From: Streptomyces sp. SID13726
Lineage (GTDB): Bacteria; Actinomycetota; Actinomycetes; Streptomycetales; Streptomycetaceae
Reading direction: 5' to 3'
Length of the DNA stretch: 64,000 bases
Assembly (NCBI RefSeq): GCF_010548375.1
Contig: NZ_JAAGLY010000001.1
Span: 62,001 to 126,000 of the forward strand
Shown: positions 7,154-14,872 of the stretch, piece by piece
Position numbering within the stretch: the stretch's first letter is position 1
Layout of the letters: each line of letters opens with the position of its first letter
The notes under the pieces: generated by a model
Database searches by the model: none
Told to the model about the DNA's origin: nothing
The model's input: only the letters and a program-made list of their open reading frames with translations
Made by a program: the position numbers and the translations under genes

Positions 7154-8929
7154 ATGGCCGTGACCGAGACCGCGCCGGGGGAGGCCAAGGCGGGAAACGC
7201 CGCCTTCGAGGAACCTCCGGCAGCAGGCACTGTCACCGGGGAACGACCGGTGGAGCGCGGCGCCGTTGAGGAGCCTCCGGCAGCAAGCACGACCGCTGAG
7301 GAATCTCCGGCAGTAAGCACCACCGTTGAGGAACGTCCGGCTGGACGCGCCGCTGTAATCGCTGTGGACGAACCCTCGGTGGCACGCACCGCGCACGAGG
7401 GGATCCTGCGGCGCCAGTCGGCGCGCGAGTCGGCGGCCCGCACCTACGCACGTGCCCTGCCGATCGTGCCCGTCCGCGCCCGCGGTCTCACCATCGAGGG
7501 CGCCGACGGCCGCCGCTACCTCGACTGCCTCTCCGGTGCCGGCACCCTGGCCCTGGGACACAACCACCCCGTGGTCCTGGAGGCCATCCGCAAGGTCCTC
7601 GACTCCGGCGCGCCCCTGAACGCCCTCGACCTCGCCACCCCCGTCAAGGACGCCTTCACCACCGAACTGTTCCGCAACCTCCCACCCGGCCTCGCCGACC
7701 ACGCACGCGTGCAGTTCTGCGCGCCGACCGACACCGACGCGGTGGAAGCCGCCTTCAGGCTCGTACGCACCGCCACCGGCCGCACCGACATCCTCGCCTT
7801 CGCCGACGCCCACCACGGCACGACCCCCTGCGCCTCGGACGCACACACCGTCCGGCTCCCCTATCCGCAGGACTACCGCTGCCCCTTCGGCGTCGGCGGC
7901 CCCCACGGCGCCGAACTCGCCGCCCGCTGGACCGAGTCCGCCCTCGACGACCCCAAGTCCGGGGTACCGCTGCCCGCAGGCATGATCCTCGAACCCGTCC
8001 AGGGCGAGGGCGGCGTCCTCCCGGCACCGGACGCCTGGATGCGACGCATGCGTCAGATCACGGCCGACCGCTCGATCCCCCTGATCGCCGACGAGGTCCA
8101 AACGGGGGTCGGCCGCACCGGCGCCTTCTGGGCCATGGAGCACAGCGGCATCACCCCCGACGTGATGGTCCTCTCCAAGGCCATCGGCGGCAGCCTGCCG
8201 CTCGCCGTGATCGTCTACCGCGACGACCTGGACACCTGTGAACCCAGCACCCACACCAGCCCCTTCCGCGGCAACCAACTCGCCATGGCCGCAGGCACCG
8301 CCACCATGGCCTACGTCCGCGAAAACGCCCTCACCGAACGCGCTGCCACCCTCGGCACCCACATGCTCGACCAACTCCGGGGACTGGCAAGGGAGTTCTC
8401 TGTCGTCGGTGACGTGCGGGGGAGGGGATTGATGATCGGGGTGGAGATGGTGGAGCCGGAGGGGGAGGCGCCCGGAGCGGGTGTTGATGGGGCGTGGGGT
8501 GCGGTTGGGTTGGGCGACCGCCATGCCGGTCGCGGGGCCGGTGGCTGTGGTGATGCCGGTGATGGGCTGGAGCTGCTGGATGGGGACGACGGTTCCTGGA
8601 TGAGTTCCGACGGGCGGCACTTCGGCAGCACCGGTGGGTCGGCCCGGCCGGTCGGGCACGCCGATGTCACCGGCCGTTGGGAGGCCCCGGAGAAGCCGCC
8701 GAGTGCCATGCCAGGCCCTCGCCCTGCCTCCCCGGAACTCGCCTCCGCCGTCCAACGCGAGTGCCTCCGGCGCGGCCTGATCGTCGAACTCGGCGGACCT
8801 CATGGGAACGTCGTCCGACTGCTCCCACCTTTGACGATCACCGACGAACAGGCGAACGCCGTTCTTGACCGACTTGCCGACGCGGTGGCTGCGGTAGCCC
8901 GCGGTCACATCTCTGGGGGTGGGAGGTGA
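7154..8929 (+). CDS. Diaminobutyrate/2-oxoglutarate-type aminotransferase of an NIS siderophore locus, with repeats and insertion
   Basis: This is a PLP-dependent class III aminotransferase of 591 residues; the family norm is about 430-460. The ATG at 7154 follows GGGAGAACC. Core motifs are clear: YLDCLSGAGTLALGHNHP, ILEPVQGEGGVLPAP, LIADEVQTGVGRTG (PLP-binding Asp) and VLSKAIGGSLPL (Schiff-base Lys). It resembles enzymes making L-2,4-diaminobutyrate from aspartate semialdehyde, a building block of several hydroxamate/citrate siderophores. Two features explain the excess length: a 30-bp/10-residue repeat near the N terminus, and a Gly/Asp-rich stretch of about 80 residues (about 8440-8700) inserted between IGVEMVEPEG and PASPELASAVQRE in the C-terminal domain. 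The IucA/IucC synthetase and acetyltransferase follow on the same strand. Confidence 0.88.
   Translation: MAVTETAPGEAKAGNAAFEEPPAAGTVTGERPVERGAVEEPPAASTTAEESPAVSTTVEERPAGRAAVIAVDEPSVARTAHEGILRRQSARESAARTYARALPIVPVRARGLTIEGADGRRYLDCLSGAGTLALGHNHPVVLEAIRKVLDSGAPLNALDLATPVKDAFTTELFRNLPPGLADHARVQFCAPTDTDAVEAAFRLVRTATGRTDILAFADAHHGTTPCASDAHTVRLPYPQDYRCPFGVGGPHGAELAARWTESALDDPKSGVPLPAGMILEPVQGEGGVLPAPDAWMRRMRQITADRSIPLIADEVQTGVGRTGAFWAMEHSGITPDVMVLSKAIGGSLPLAVIVYRDDLDTCEPSTHTSPFRGNQLAMAAGTATMAYVRENALTERAATLGTHMLDQLRGLAREFSVVGDVRGRGLMIGVEMVEPEGEAPGAGVDGAWGAVGLGDRHAGRGAGGCGDAGDGLELLDGDDGSWMSSDGRHFGSTGGSARPVGHADVTGRWEAPEKPPSAMPGPRPASPELASAVQRECLRRGLIVELGGPHGNVVRLLPPLTITDEQANAVLDRLADAVAAVARGHISGGGR
7208..7357 (+). 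repeat. Five 30-bp repeats encoding a 10-residue motif in the aminotransferase
   Basis: Units start at 7208, 7238, 7268, 7298 and 7328. They encode EEPPAAGTVT, GERPVERGAV, EEPPAASTTA, EESPAVSTTV and EERPAGRAAV. The repeats stay in frame and precede the catalytic fold, so they form a Pro/Glu-rich, probably disordered, extension. Confidence 0.85.
8440..8700 (+). other. G-rich low-complexity insertion inside the aminotransferase
   Basis: The + strand changes from C-rich to strongly G-rich here, against the rest of the gene, while the frame stays open. The encoded residues are mainly Gly, Asp, Ala and Trp and interrupt the C-terminal domain of a class III aminotransferase. The boundaries are judged from where family-like sequence stops (VEPEG) and resumes (PASPELASA). 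Confidence 0.6.
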
Positions 8930-9391
8930 TGAAAGCGGCGATCGTGGAGTCGGGGCGGCGGAGCTGACGGGACGGTGGCGTGGCTGGGGCGGTGACTGAG
9001 GCCGGGCCTTGTGCCGGTGTCGCGGCCGGAGCCGGTGCTGAAACTGGAGCCGGTTGTGCAGCGGGGGTTGGAGTCGCGGTGGAAGCAGTTGGCGCAGAGC
9101 CCTTTTATGCAGAGGCAGTTGGAGCGCCAGCCAACAGAGCATCGACAACCGGCGCCCCAATCCGGCACACAGGCCATGGACTTGGCGCCACAGCCCAAGG
9201 CGCCAGCCACTCACCCCTGCGCCTGAGCGCCGACGGCCACCAGGCTGATCGCAGGCAGAACCCCTCGTAGACACCACTCACCTCACCTCCCTTTCTCACC
9301 CGTCACCGGAACCCGGACCAGGTCCCGCCCCCCACAGAACGACACCGCCGCACCAACCACGAACGACGAACCACCCCAAGGAACACCGAAC
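8930..9391. other. 462-base gap between aminotransferase and IucA/IucC genes
   Basis: No convincing gene. A short + frame at 9011-9226 encodes a 71-residue basic, Gln-rich peptide with a helical-looking stretch (LESRWKQLAQSPFMQRQ); I have no family match and treat it as unproven. The rest is C/A-rich with no clear hairpin or iron box. It could be the 5' untranslated region of the next gene. Confidence 0.45.
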
Positions 9392-11383
9392 TTGAACGTC
9401 ACCCCCACACCCCCGAACCACCGCTCCTCCAGCACAGCCCCCTCCCCACAACACCTCAATCGCCCGGACCGCACCCCATCCCAGGGCGGCCCACCCGAAC
9501 AGGAACGCCTGCGCGGTGCCACCACCGACCTCTTGGACCACCCCGACCCGGACACCGCGGCCGACTACGAGGCCGACTCCGCGACCGTGGAGAACCTGCT
9601 GCGCTGCTGGGTCCGCGAGTCCGACCTCCCCGCCCCCGGCAGCGGCACCCTCCGCATCCCCCTCCCCGCCAGCGGCGGGGCCCTCCTCGTCCCCGTCCGC
9701 TACTGGTCCTTGACTGGCTGGCACCGCTTCGGCCCGCCCCGTCTGGCCAGCGCCCCCGAGCAGTCCCCGCCGGTCGACGCGGTCACCCTCGCGGCGCTGC
9801 TCACCCGTGAGTCTCTGACGACATCGGCTCCCACCTCCGCAGCCAGCACCGAACTCGTCGCCCGGGTAGCCGACTCCGCCCGACGCACCGCCACCTTCAT
9901 CCGCGAACGCCGCGAACGCCGCGAACACCCCGAAGACGGCCCCGACTTCTTCCTCACGGCCGAACAAGCACTCGTCCTGGGCCACCCGCTACACCCGGCC
10001 CCGAAGAGCCGCGAAGGTCTCACGGAAGCCGAAGCGTCCCTGTACTCACCCGAAGCGCGCGGCTCCTTCCCTCTGCACTGGCTCGCCGTCCACCCCTCCC
10101 TGCTCGCCACCGACTCCGCCTGGACCGAGAGCGGCCGCCCGGTCACCGCCGCTCAGCTCAGCCAACGTCTCGCCGGCCCCGACCTGCCGCAGCCCGACGG
10201 CCACACAGCCCTGCCAGTTCACCCCTGGCAACTCCGCGAGGTCCGACACCGCCCGCAGACCGCTCCGCTGTTCGACACCGGCCTCCTCCGAGACCTGGGA
10301 GCACACGGCTCCCCTTGGCACCCCACCTCCTCCGTACGTACTGTTCACCGCTCCGGTGCCCCCGCCATGCTCAAGCTCTCACTGGGCCTCCGCATCACCA
10401 ACTCGCGCCGGGAGAACCTCCGCAAGGAACTCCACCGTGGCGTCGAGGTACACCGACTCCTGCGCACCGGCCTGAGCAAGGAGTGGCAGGCGGCCCACCC
10501 GACGTTCGACATCGTCCGCGACCCCGCCTGGCTCGCTGTCGACGGCCCCGACAGCAGTCCCGTCCCCGGCCTCGACGTGGTGATCCGGCACAATCCGTTC
10601 ACCCCGTCACAGGACGTCTCCTGCATCGCCGGACTCGTCTCACCTCGCCCCTGCCCCCGATCCGGTGCCGACGTCGACCCTTCGGGCCTGCATCGGGTGA
10701 GCTCGGACCACTCAGGCACAGATCACCCCGACCTGGACAGGCCAGGCGCAGGCCAGCCGATCTGGCGATCCCGGCTCGCCGAGGTCGTCATTCGCCTGGC
10801 CGCCCGGACCGGCCGCCCCCGGGGAGCCGTCGCCGCCGAGTGGTTCCTGCGCTATCTCGAACAGGTCATCCGGCCCGTGCTCTGGCTGGACGGGGAAGCA
10901 GGGATCGCCCTGGAAGCCCACCAGCAGAACACCCTCGTCCTGCTGGACAGCGATGGCTGGCCCGCCGGTGGCCGCTACCGCGACAACCAGGGCTATTACT
11001 TCCGCGAGTCCCGACGGGCGGATCTCGAAGCCCGGTTGCCCGGCATCGGCGAACACAGCGACACCTTCGTCTCCGACGAGGTCACGGACGAGCGGTTCGC
11101 GTACTACCTCGCGATCAACAACGTCCTCGGTCTCATTGGCGCGTTCGGCTCCCAGCGGTTGGCCGACGAACGTCTCCTTCTCGCCGCCTTCCGCCGCTTC
11201 CTCACCGACGTGGCCTCCGGCTCCACCCGACTGCGCACCACCCTCCCAAGACACCTGCTCGACTCGCCCACCCTGCGTTGCAAGGCCAATCTGCTGACCC
11301 GAGTGCACGGCCTCGACGAACTCATCGGCCCGGTCGACACCCAGTCCGTCTACGTCACCATCGCCAACCCCCTTCACTCCTGA
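9392..11383 (+). CDS. IucA/IucC-family NIS siderophore synthetase
   Basis: This is an ATP-dependent ligase of the NRPS-independent siderophore class, 663 residues, which condenses carboxylates such as citrate or succinyl groups with amines or hydroxylamines. Family landmarks appear in order: GHPLHPAPKSREGL (about residue 197), LPVHPWQL, HPTSSVRTV, LKLSLGLRITNSRREN (nucleotide-binding region), then EAHQQNTLVLLD and RDNQGYYFRES in the C-terminal FhuF-like part. The start is a TTG at 9392 with AAGGA 9 bases upstream; no better start precedes it. The first 60 residues are Pro/Ser-rich and non-conserved, and a low-complexity His/Asp/Ser patch interrupts the protein near residues 425-450. It lies between the aminotransferase and acetyltransferase genes, completing a minimal hydroxamate/citrate-type siderophore locus. 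Confidence 0.93.
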   Translation: MNVTPTPPNHRSSSTAPSPQHLNRPDRTPSQGGPPEQERLRGATTDLLDHPDPDTAADYEADSATVENLLRCWVRESDLPAPGSGTLRIPLPASGGALLVPVRYWSLTGWHRFGPPRLASAPEQSPPVDAVTLAALLTRESLTTSAPTSAASTELVARVADSARRTATFIRERRERREHPEDGPDFFLTAEQALVLGHPLHPAPKSREGLTEAEASLYSPEARGSFPLHWLAVHPSLLATDSAWTESGRPVTAAQLSQRLAGPDLPQPDGHTALPVHPWQLREVRHRPQTAPLFDTGLLRDLGAHGSPWHPTSSVRTVHRSGAPAMLKLSLGLRITNSRRENLRKELHRGVEVHRLLRTGLSKEWQAAHPTFDIVRDPAWLAVDGPDSSPVPGLDVVIRHNPFTPSQDVSCIAGLVSPRPCPRSGADVDPSGLHRVSSDHSGTDHPDLDRPGAGQPIWRSRLAEVVIRLAARTGRPRGAVAAEWFLRYLEQVIRPVLWLDGEAGIALEAHQQNTLVLLDSDGWPAGGRYRDNQGYYFRESRRADLEARLPGIGEHSDTFVSDEVTDERFAYYLAINNVLGLIGAFGSQRLADERLLLAAFRRFLTDVASGSTRLRTTLPRHLLDSPTLRCKANLLTRVHGLDELIGPVDTQSVYVTIANPLHS

Positions 11384-11420
11384 GGAACATGACCCACTTC
11401 GTCTCCGTCTGCTGAGACCA

Positions 11421-11428
11421 GAGAGGAG
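11421..11428 (+). promoter_or_regulatory. Ribosome-binding site deciding a CTG start
   Basis: GAGAGGAG is a near-perfect Shine-Dalgarno sequence and ends 6 bases before CTG at 11435. No ATG, GTG or TTG in the acetyltransferase frame occurs between the upstream in-frame stop (11390) and the internal ATG at 11900. A nine-codon frame, ATG at 11389 to TGA at 11415, lies just before it and may only couple translation from the IucA/IucC stop. Confidence 0.7.
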
Positions 11429-11434
11429 CGCCCC

Positions 11435-12361
11435 CTGTCTCCCATCGACGCGAACGCCGACTCCGGTTCTGCCTCATTCGCCGATGCCGATGCCGATGCC
11501 GATGCCGATGCCGACGCAGGCACCGGCGCCGACGCCAGCGCCGGCCCTCAGCCGGGTGAGAGAGGCAACGGGTGGGGAACCGACTGCGAGGACACGCTGG
11601 ACCTGCGTCTCCCCGAAGACCTCCTCGCGCTCTTCGAGGCAGAGCGACCCAACACGGCGCGACCCAACACGGCGCGACCCAACACGGCGCGACCCAACAC
11701 GGGGCGATCCGACACGGGGCGATCCGATACAGGCGACCGCCGACTACGAACCCCAGTCGACAGCACCCCACCACCCACCGCACCCACCCCCGCCCTACTC
11801 GACGACGTCGCCGCCTGGGGACCAACCCCCACCCCGGCGGGCGTCTTCCACCTGACCCCCGTACACCTCGACCGAGACCTCCCCCTTCTCTGTCGCTGGA
11901 TGAACGACCCCTCCGTCGCGGAGTTCTGGGAACTGGCCGGACCCCAGAACGTCACGGAGGACCACCTGCGCCCGCAGCTCACCGGCGACGGACGCAGCGT
12001 CCCCTGCCTCGGAGTGCTGGACGGCACCCCCATGAGCTACTGGGAGATCTACCGAGCCGACCTCGATCCGCTGGCCCGCCACTATGCGGCCAGACCGCAC
12101 GACACCGGTATCCACCTCCTGGTCGGCGCCGTCACCGATCGTGGCCGTGGTCTCGGCAGCACTCTTCTCAGAGCCGTCGCCGATCTCGTGCTCGACAAGC
12201 GACCCGCCTGTGCCCGCGTCGTCGCGGAACCCGACCTTCGCAACATCCCGTCCGTCACCGCCTTCCTCAGCGCAGGCTTCCGCTTCTCTGCAGAGGTCGA
12301 CCTGCCCGCCAAGCGGGCGGCCCTCATGATCCGAGACCGGTCCCTGCGCGACCTGCTGTAG
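11435..12361 (+). CDS. IucB/AlcB-like GNAT acyltransferase with a CTG start and repeat-rich N terminus
   Basis: The frame is open without stop for 308 codons from CTG 11435, which has an excellent ribosome site. The C-terminal 180 residues, from FHLTPVHLDRDLPLLCRWMN onward, form a GNAT domain of the siderophore hydroxylysine/diamine acyltransferase type. Visible motifs are VAEFWELAG, the substrate-side HDTGIHLLVGAVTDRGRGLG (acyl-CoA loop RGRGLG) and ARVVAEPDLRNIPSVTAF. An ATG at 11900 would start inside this domain and remove its first strand, so it is unlikely. The N-terminal 125 residues are non-catalytic: an Ala-Asp run, a WGTDCEDTLDLRLPEDLLALFEA segment, then RPNTA repeats. It presumably acylates the amine made by the upstream aminotransferase pathway. 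It is the last gene of the locus; a terminator with a U tract follows. Confidence 0.8.
   Translation: MSPIDANADSGSASFADADADADADADAGTGADASAGPQPGERGNGWGTDCEDTLDLRLPEDLLALFEAERPNTARPNTARPNTARPNTGRSDTGRSDTGDRRLRTPVDSTPPPTAPTPALLDDVAAWGPTPTPAGVFHLTPVHLDRDLPLLCRWMNDPSVAEFWELAGPQNVTEDHLRPQLTGDGRSVPCLGVLDGTPMSYWEIYRADLDPLARHYAARPHDTGIHLLVGAVTDRGRGLGSTLLRAVADLVLDKRPACARVVAEPDLRNIPSVTAFLSAGFRFSAEVDLPAKRAALMIRDRSLRDLL
11480..11515 (+). repeat. Six-base microsatellite (GCCGAT)5 + GCCGAC in the acetyltransferase gene
   Basis: Five perfect hexamers plus one variant encode an Ala-Asp run directly after the proposed CTG start region. Being a multiple of three, length changes would not shift the frame. Confidence 0.9.
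11645..11734 (+). repeat. Six 15-bp tandem repeats in the acetyltransferase gene
   Basis: The unit CGACCCAACACGGCG occurs three times perfectly from 11645, followed by three variants ending in ACGGGG or ACAGGC. It encodes RPNTA, RPNTG and RSDTG. Perfect neighbouring copies suggest recent slippage. Confidence 0.95.
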
Positions 12362-12684
12362 CAATGCGTCATCGCGCAATCACTTTTGGTACACCGCTCG
12401 CGTCGCGCCGGTTCCCACTCGTGCCAAAAGTTTTTTCCGACGGCTTCGGACCCATTGCGTTCCGCCCAGGGTTCCCCGACCATTTCCCGCCGCCGACGAA
12501 CCGGTGTCGCCTCAGACCGAACAGCACCCGGCCGAAGCCGAACCGAATCGAGACGAATCGAGCCGAATTGATCCGATCCGGCCTTCACCCTCTCCAGGTC
12601 CAAGGACCTCCCGGTCTTGATCCCGTCCCTGGCCCCCGCCTTGATCACCCCATTGTCAGTGCCGGGTCGTAGGGTGGTCGCGCT
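12362..12684. other. 323-base gap between the siderophore locus and dinG
   Basis: It holds a terminator (12382-12436) and a cluster of 10-bp direct repeats (CGAATCGAGA, CGAATCGAGC, CGAATTGATC) at 12544-12573. No dinG promoter with good -35/-10 spacing could be assigned, and no gene is seen. Confidence 0.5.
12382..12436 (+). terminator. Rho-independent terminator of the siderophore locus
   Basis: ACTTTTGGTAC (12382-12392) pairs with GTGCCAAAAGT (12421-12431) with one G-U pair across a 28-base loop, and the right arm runs into TTTTTT. A U tract is uncommon in this GC-rich genome, which makes the call stronger. Confidence 0.75.
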
Positions 12685-14730
12685 ATGACGAAGCCCTCAC
12701 TCCCCGAACTCCTGCATGCTGCCGTCACTGCCGTCGGCGGTACGGAGCGCCCCGGCCAGGTGACCATGGCCGAATCCGTCGCGGAAGCGATCGACGACGG
12801 TTCCCATCTGCTGGTGCAGGCCGGCACCGGTACCGGAAAGTCGCTGGGTTATCTCGTGCCCGCGCTCGCACACGGGGAGCGGGTCGTCGTCGCGACGGCC
12901 ACCCTGGCCCTCCAGAGACAGCTGGTCGAGCGCGACCTGCCGCGTACGGTCGACGCGCTGCACCCGCAGCTGCGCCGCCGCCCGGAGTTCGCGATGCTCA
13001 AGGGCCGGTCCAACTACCTGTGTCTGCACCGCCTCCACGAAGGCGTCCCGCAGGACGAGGAGGAGGGCCTCTTCGACCAGTTCGAGGCGGCGGCTCCCAC
13101 CAGCAGGCTCGGCCAGGACCTGCTGCGGCTGCGCGACTGGTCGCAGGACACCGAGACGGGCGACCGTGACGACCTCACGCCGGGCGTATCCGACCGTGCC
13201 TGGGCGCAGATCTCCGTGTCCTCCCGCGAGTGCCTGGGGGCCACGAAGTGCGCCTACGGCGCCGAGTGCTTCGCCGAGATGGCCCGCGAGCGCGCCAAGC
13301 TCGCCGAGGTCGTCGTCACCAACCACGCGCTGCTCGCGATCGACGCCATCGAAGGCGCGCCCATCCTCCCGCAGCACGAGGTGCTGATCGTCGACGAGGC
13401 GCACGAACTGGTCTCCCGGGTCACCGGCGTCGCCACCGGCGAGCTCACTCCCGGCCAGGTCAACCGCGCGGTGCGCCGCGCCGCGAAGCTCGTCAACGAA
13501 AAGGCCGCCGACCAGCTCCAGACCGCCGCCGAGGGCTTCGAACGGCTGATGGAGCTCGCCCTGCCGGGCCGCCTCGAGGAGATCCCGGAGGACCTCGGCT
13601 ATGCCCTCATGGCCCTGCGCGACGCCGCGCGTACGGTCATCTCCGCGATCGGAGCGACACGCGACAAGTCGGTCCAGGACGAGGACGCGGTCCGCAAACA
13701 GGCGCTCGCCTCCGTGGAGTCGGTCCACGACGTGGCGGAACGGATCACGAACGGCTCGGAGTGGGACGTCGTCTGGTACGAGCGCCATGACCGGTTCGGG
13801 GCCTCCCTGCGCGTGGCCCCCATGTCGGTCTCGGGCCTGCTGAGGGAGAAGCTGTTCGCGGACCGTTCCGTGGTCCTGACCTCGGCGACGCTCAAACTGG
13901 GTGGCGATTTCAACGGAGTCGGTGCGTCCCTCGGGCTCGCCCCGGAGGGAACCGAGGGCGAGGACCTGCCGAAGTGGAGGGGCCTCGACGTGGGTTCGCC
14001 CTTCGACTACCCCAGGCAGGGCATCCTCTACGTCGCCAAGCATCTGTCGCGTCCCGCGCGCGACGGCGACCGCGTGGACATGCTCGACGAGCTGACCGAA
14101 CTCATCCAGGCGGCCGGCGGCCGCACCCTGGGGTTGTTCTCCTCGATGCGGGCAGCCCAGCTGGCCGCCGAGGAACTGCGCTCCCGCATCCCAGAGTTCC
14201 CGATCCTCCTGCAGGGCGAGGAGACGCTCGGCGAGCTGATCAAGAACTTCGCGGCCGACCCGAAGACTTGTCTCTTCGGCACGCTGTCGCTCTGGCAGGG
14301 CGTCGACGTCCCCGGCCCCAGCTGCCAGCTGGTCGTCATGGACAAGATCCCGTTCCCTCGCCCCGACGACCCGCTGATGAGCGCTCGCCAGAAGGCGGTG
14401 GAGGACGCCGGGGGCAATGGCTTCATGGCGGTCGCCGCCACACACGCGGCGCTGCTCATGGCCCAGGGCGCCGGTCGCCTCGTCCGTGCTTCGGGAGACC
14501 GCGGCGTGGTCGCCGTACTGGATCAACGGCTCGCCACTGCCCGGTACGGGAACTATCTGAAGGCGTCACTGCCCGACTTCTGGTACACGACGGACCGTAA
14601 TCAGGCGCGCAAGTCGCTCGCGGCGATCGACGCTGCGGCGAAGGCCACAGAAGCAGCCCAGGCCACAGAAGCAGCGCAGGCCAAGGAAGTCGCGGCGGAA
14701 GCCGAGAAGGCGCAAGGAGAAGCCGAATGA
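12685..14730 (+). CDS. dinG: DinG-family ATP-dependent DNA helicase
   Basis: This 681-residue superfamily 2 helicase is of the XPD/DinG iron-sulfur type. Walker A is AGTGTGKS (about residues 47-54) and the DEAH box is VLIVDEAHELV near 236. Between them four cysteines (about 113, 183, 189 and 195, in NYLCLHRL, RECLGATKC and GAECF) fit the 4Fe-4S cluster that couples ATP hydrolysis to 5'-3' unwinding. C-terminal motifs such as LFGTLSLWQGVDVPG and AQGAGRLVRASGDRG (motif VI) are intact. An Ala/Glu/Lys-rich tail with an AATEAAQA-type repeat ends the protein. The start is the ATG at 12685. DinG removes R-loops and other structures in front of forks; its convergent neighbour is lexA. Confidence 0.93.
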   Translation: MTKPSLPELLHAAVTAVGGTERPGQVTMAESVAEAIDDGSHLLVQAGTGTGKSLGYLVPALAHGERVVVATATLALQRQLVERDLPRTVDALHPQLRRRPEFAMLKGRSNYLCLHRLHEGVPQDEEEGLFDQFEAAAPTSRLGQDLLRLRDWSQDTETGDRDDLTPGVSDRAWAQISVSSRECLGATKCAYGAECFAEMARERAKLAEVVVTNHALLAIDAIEGAPILPQHEVLIVDEAHELVSRVTGVATGELTPGQVNRAVRRAAKLVNEKAADQLQTAAEGFERLMELALPGRLEEIPEDLGYALMALRDAARTVISAIGATRDKSVQDEDAVRKQALASVESVHDVAERITNGSEWDVVWYERHDRFGASLRVAPMSVSGLLREKLFADRSVVLTSATLKLGGDFNGVGASLGLAPEGTEGEDLPKWRGLDVGSPFDYPRQGILYVAKHLSRPARDGDRVDMLDELTELIQAAGGRTLGLFSSMRAAQLAAEELRSRIPEFPILLQGEETLGELIKNFAADPKTCLFGTLSLWQGVDVPGPSCQLVVMDKIPFPRPDDPLMSARQKAVEDAGGNGFMAVAATHAALLMAQGAGRLVRASGDRGVVAVLDQRLATARYGNYLKASLPDFWYTTDRNQARKSLAAIDAAAKATEAAQATEAAQAKEVAAEAEKAQGEAE

Positions 14731-14775
14731 TCGGGGGTTGGCCTGTCCCGGCGCCGGGACAGGCCAACCCCCGAT
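14730..14775. terminator. Perfect 46-nt palindrome at the dinG stop
   Basis: The left half (14730-14752) begins ATCGGGGGTTGGCC and is the exact reverse complement of the right half (14753-14775), with no unpaired central base in the DNA. The dinG TGA contributes the first A. It lies between convergent dinG and lexA and would terminate both. Confidence 0.9.
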
Positions 14776-14809
14776 AAGGAGCCGCCGGTCACCGGGGCCG
14801 GACAGCGCA

Positions 14810-14843
14810 GGGCCCCGGAACCGGCGCAGAGGTTCCGGGGCCC
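14810..14843. terminator. Second terminator hairpin, lexA side
   Basis: GGGCCCCGGAACC and GGTTCCGGGGCCC are perfect 13-bp arms around an 8-base loop, 30 bases downstream of the lexA stop. With the adjacent palindrome this forms a double barrier between dinG and lexA. Confidence 0.85.
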
Positions 14844-14872
14844 GGTCGAATCGGCGAGGCCTGCCGCGGTGC

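Noticed and set aside
9030..9140. Possible tRNA (ggttggagtcgc stretch)
   Set aside because: No T-loop GGTTCGAATCC-type sequence and no acceptor stem pairing.
6347..9277. Very long open frame on the minus strand across the peptidase and aminotransferase genes
   Set aside because: It opposes two well-supported genes, has low-complexity Arg/Gly/His content and no family features; GC-rich third positions leave such mirror frames open.
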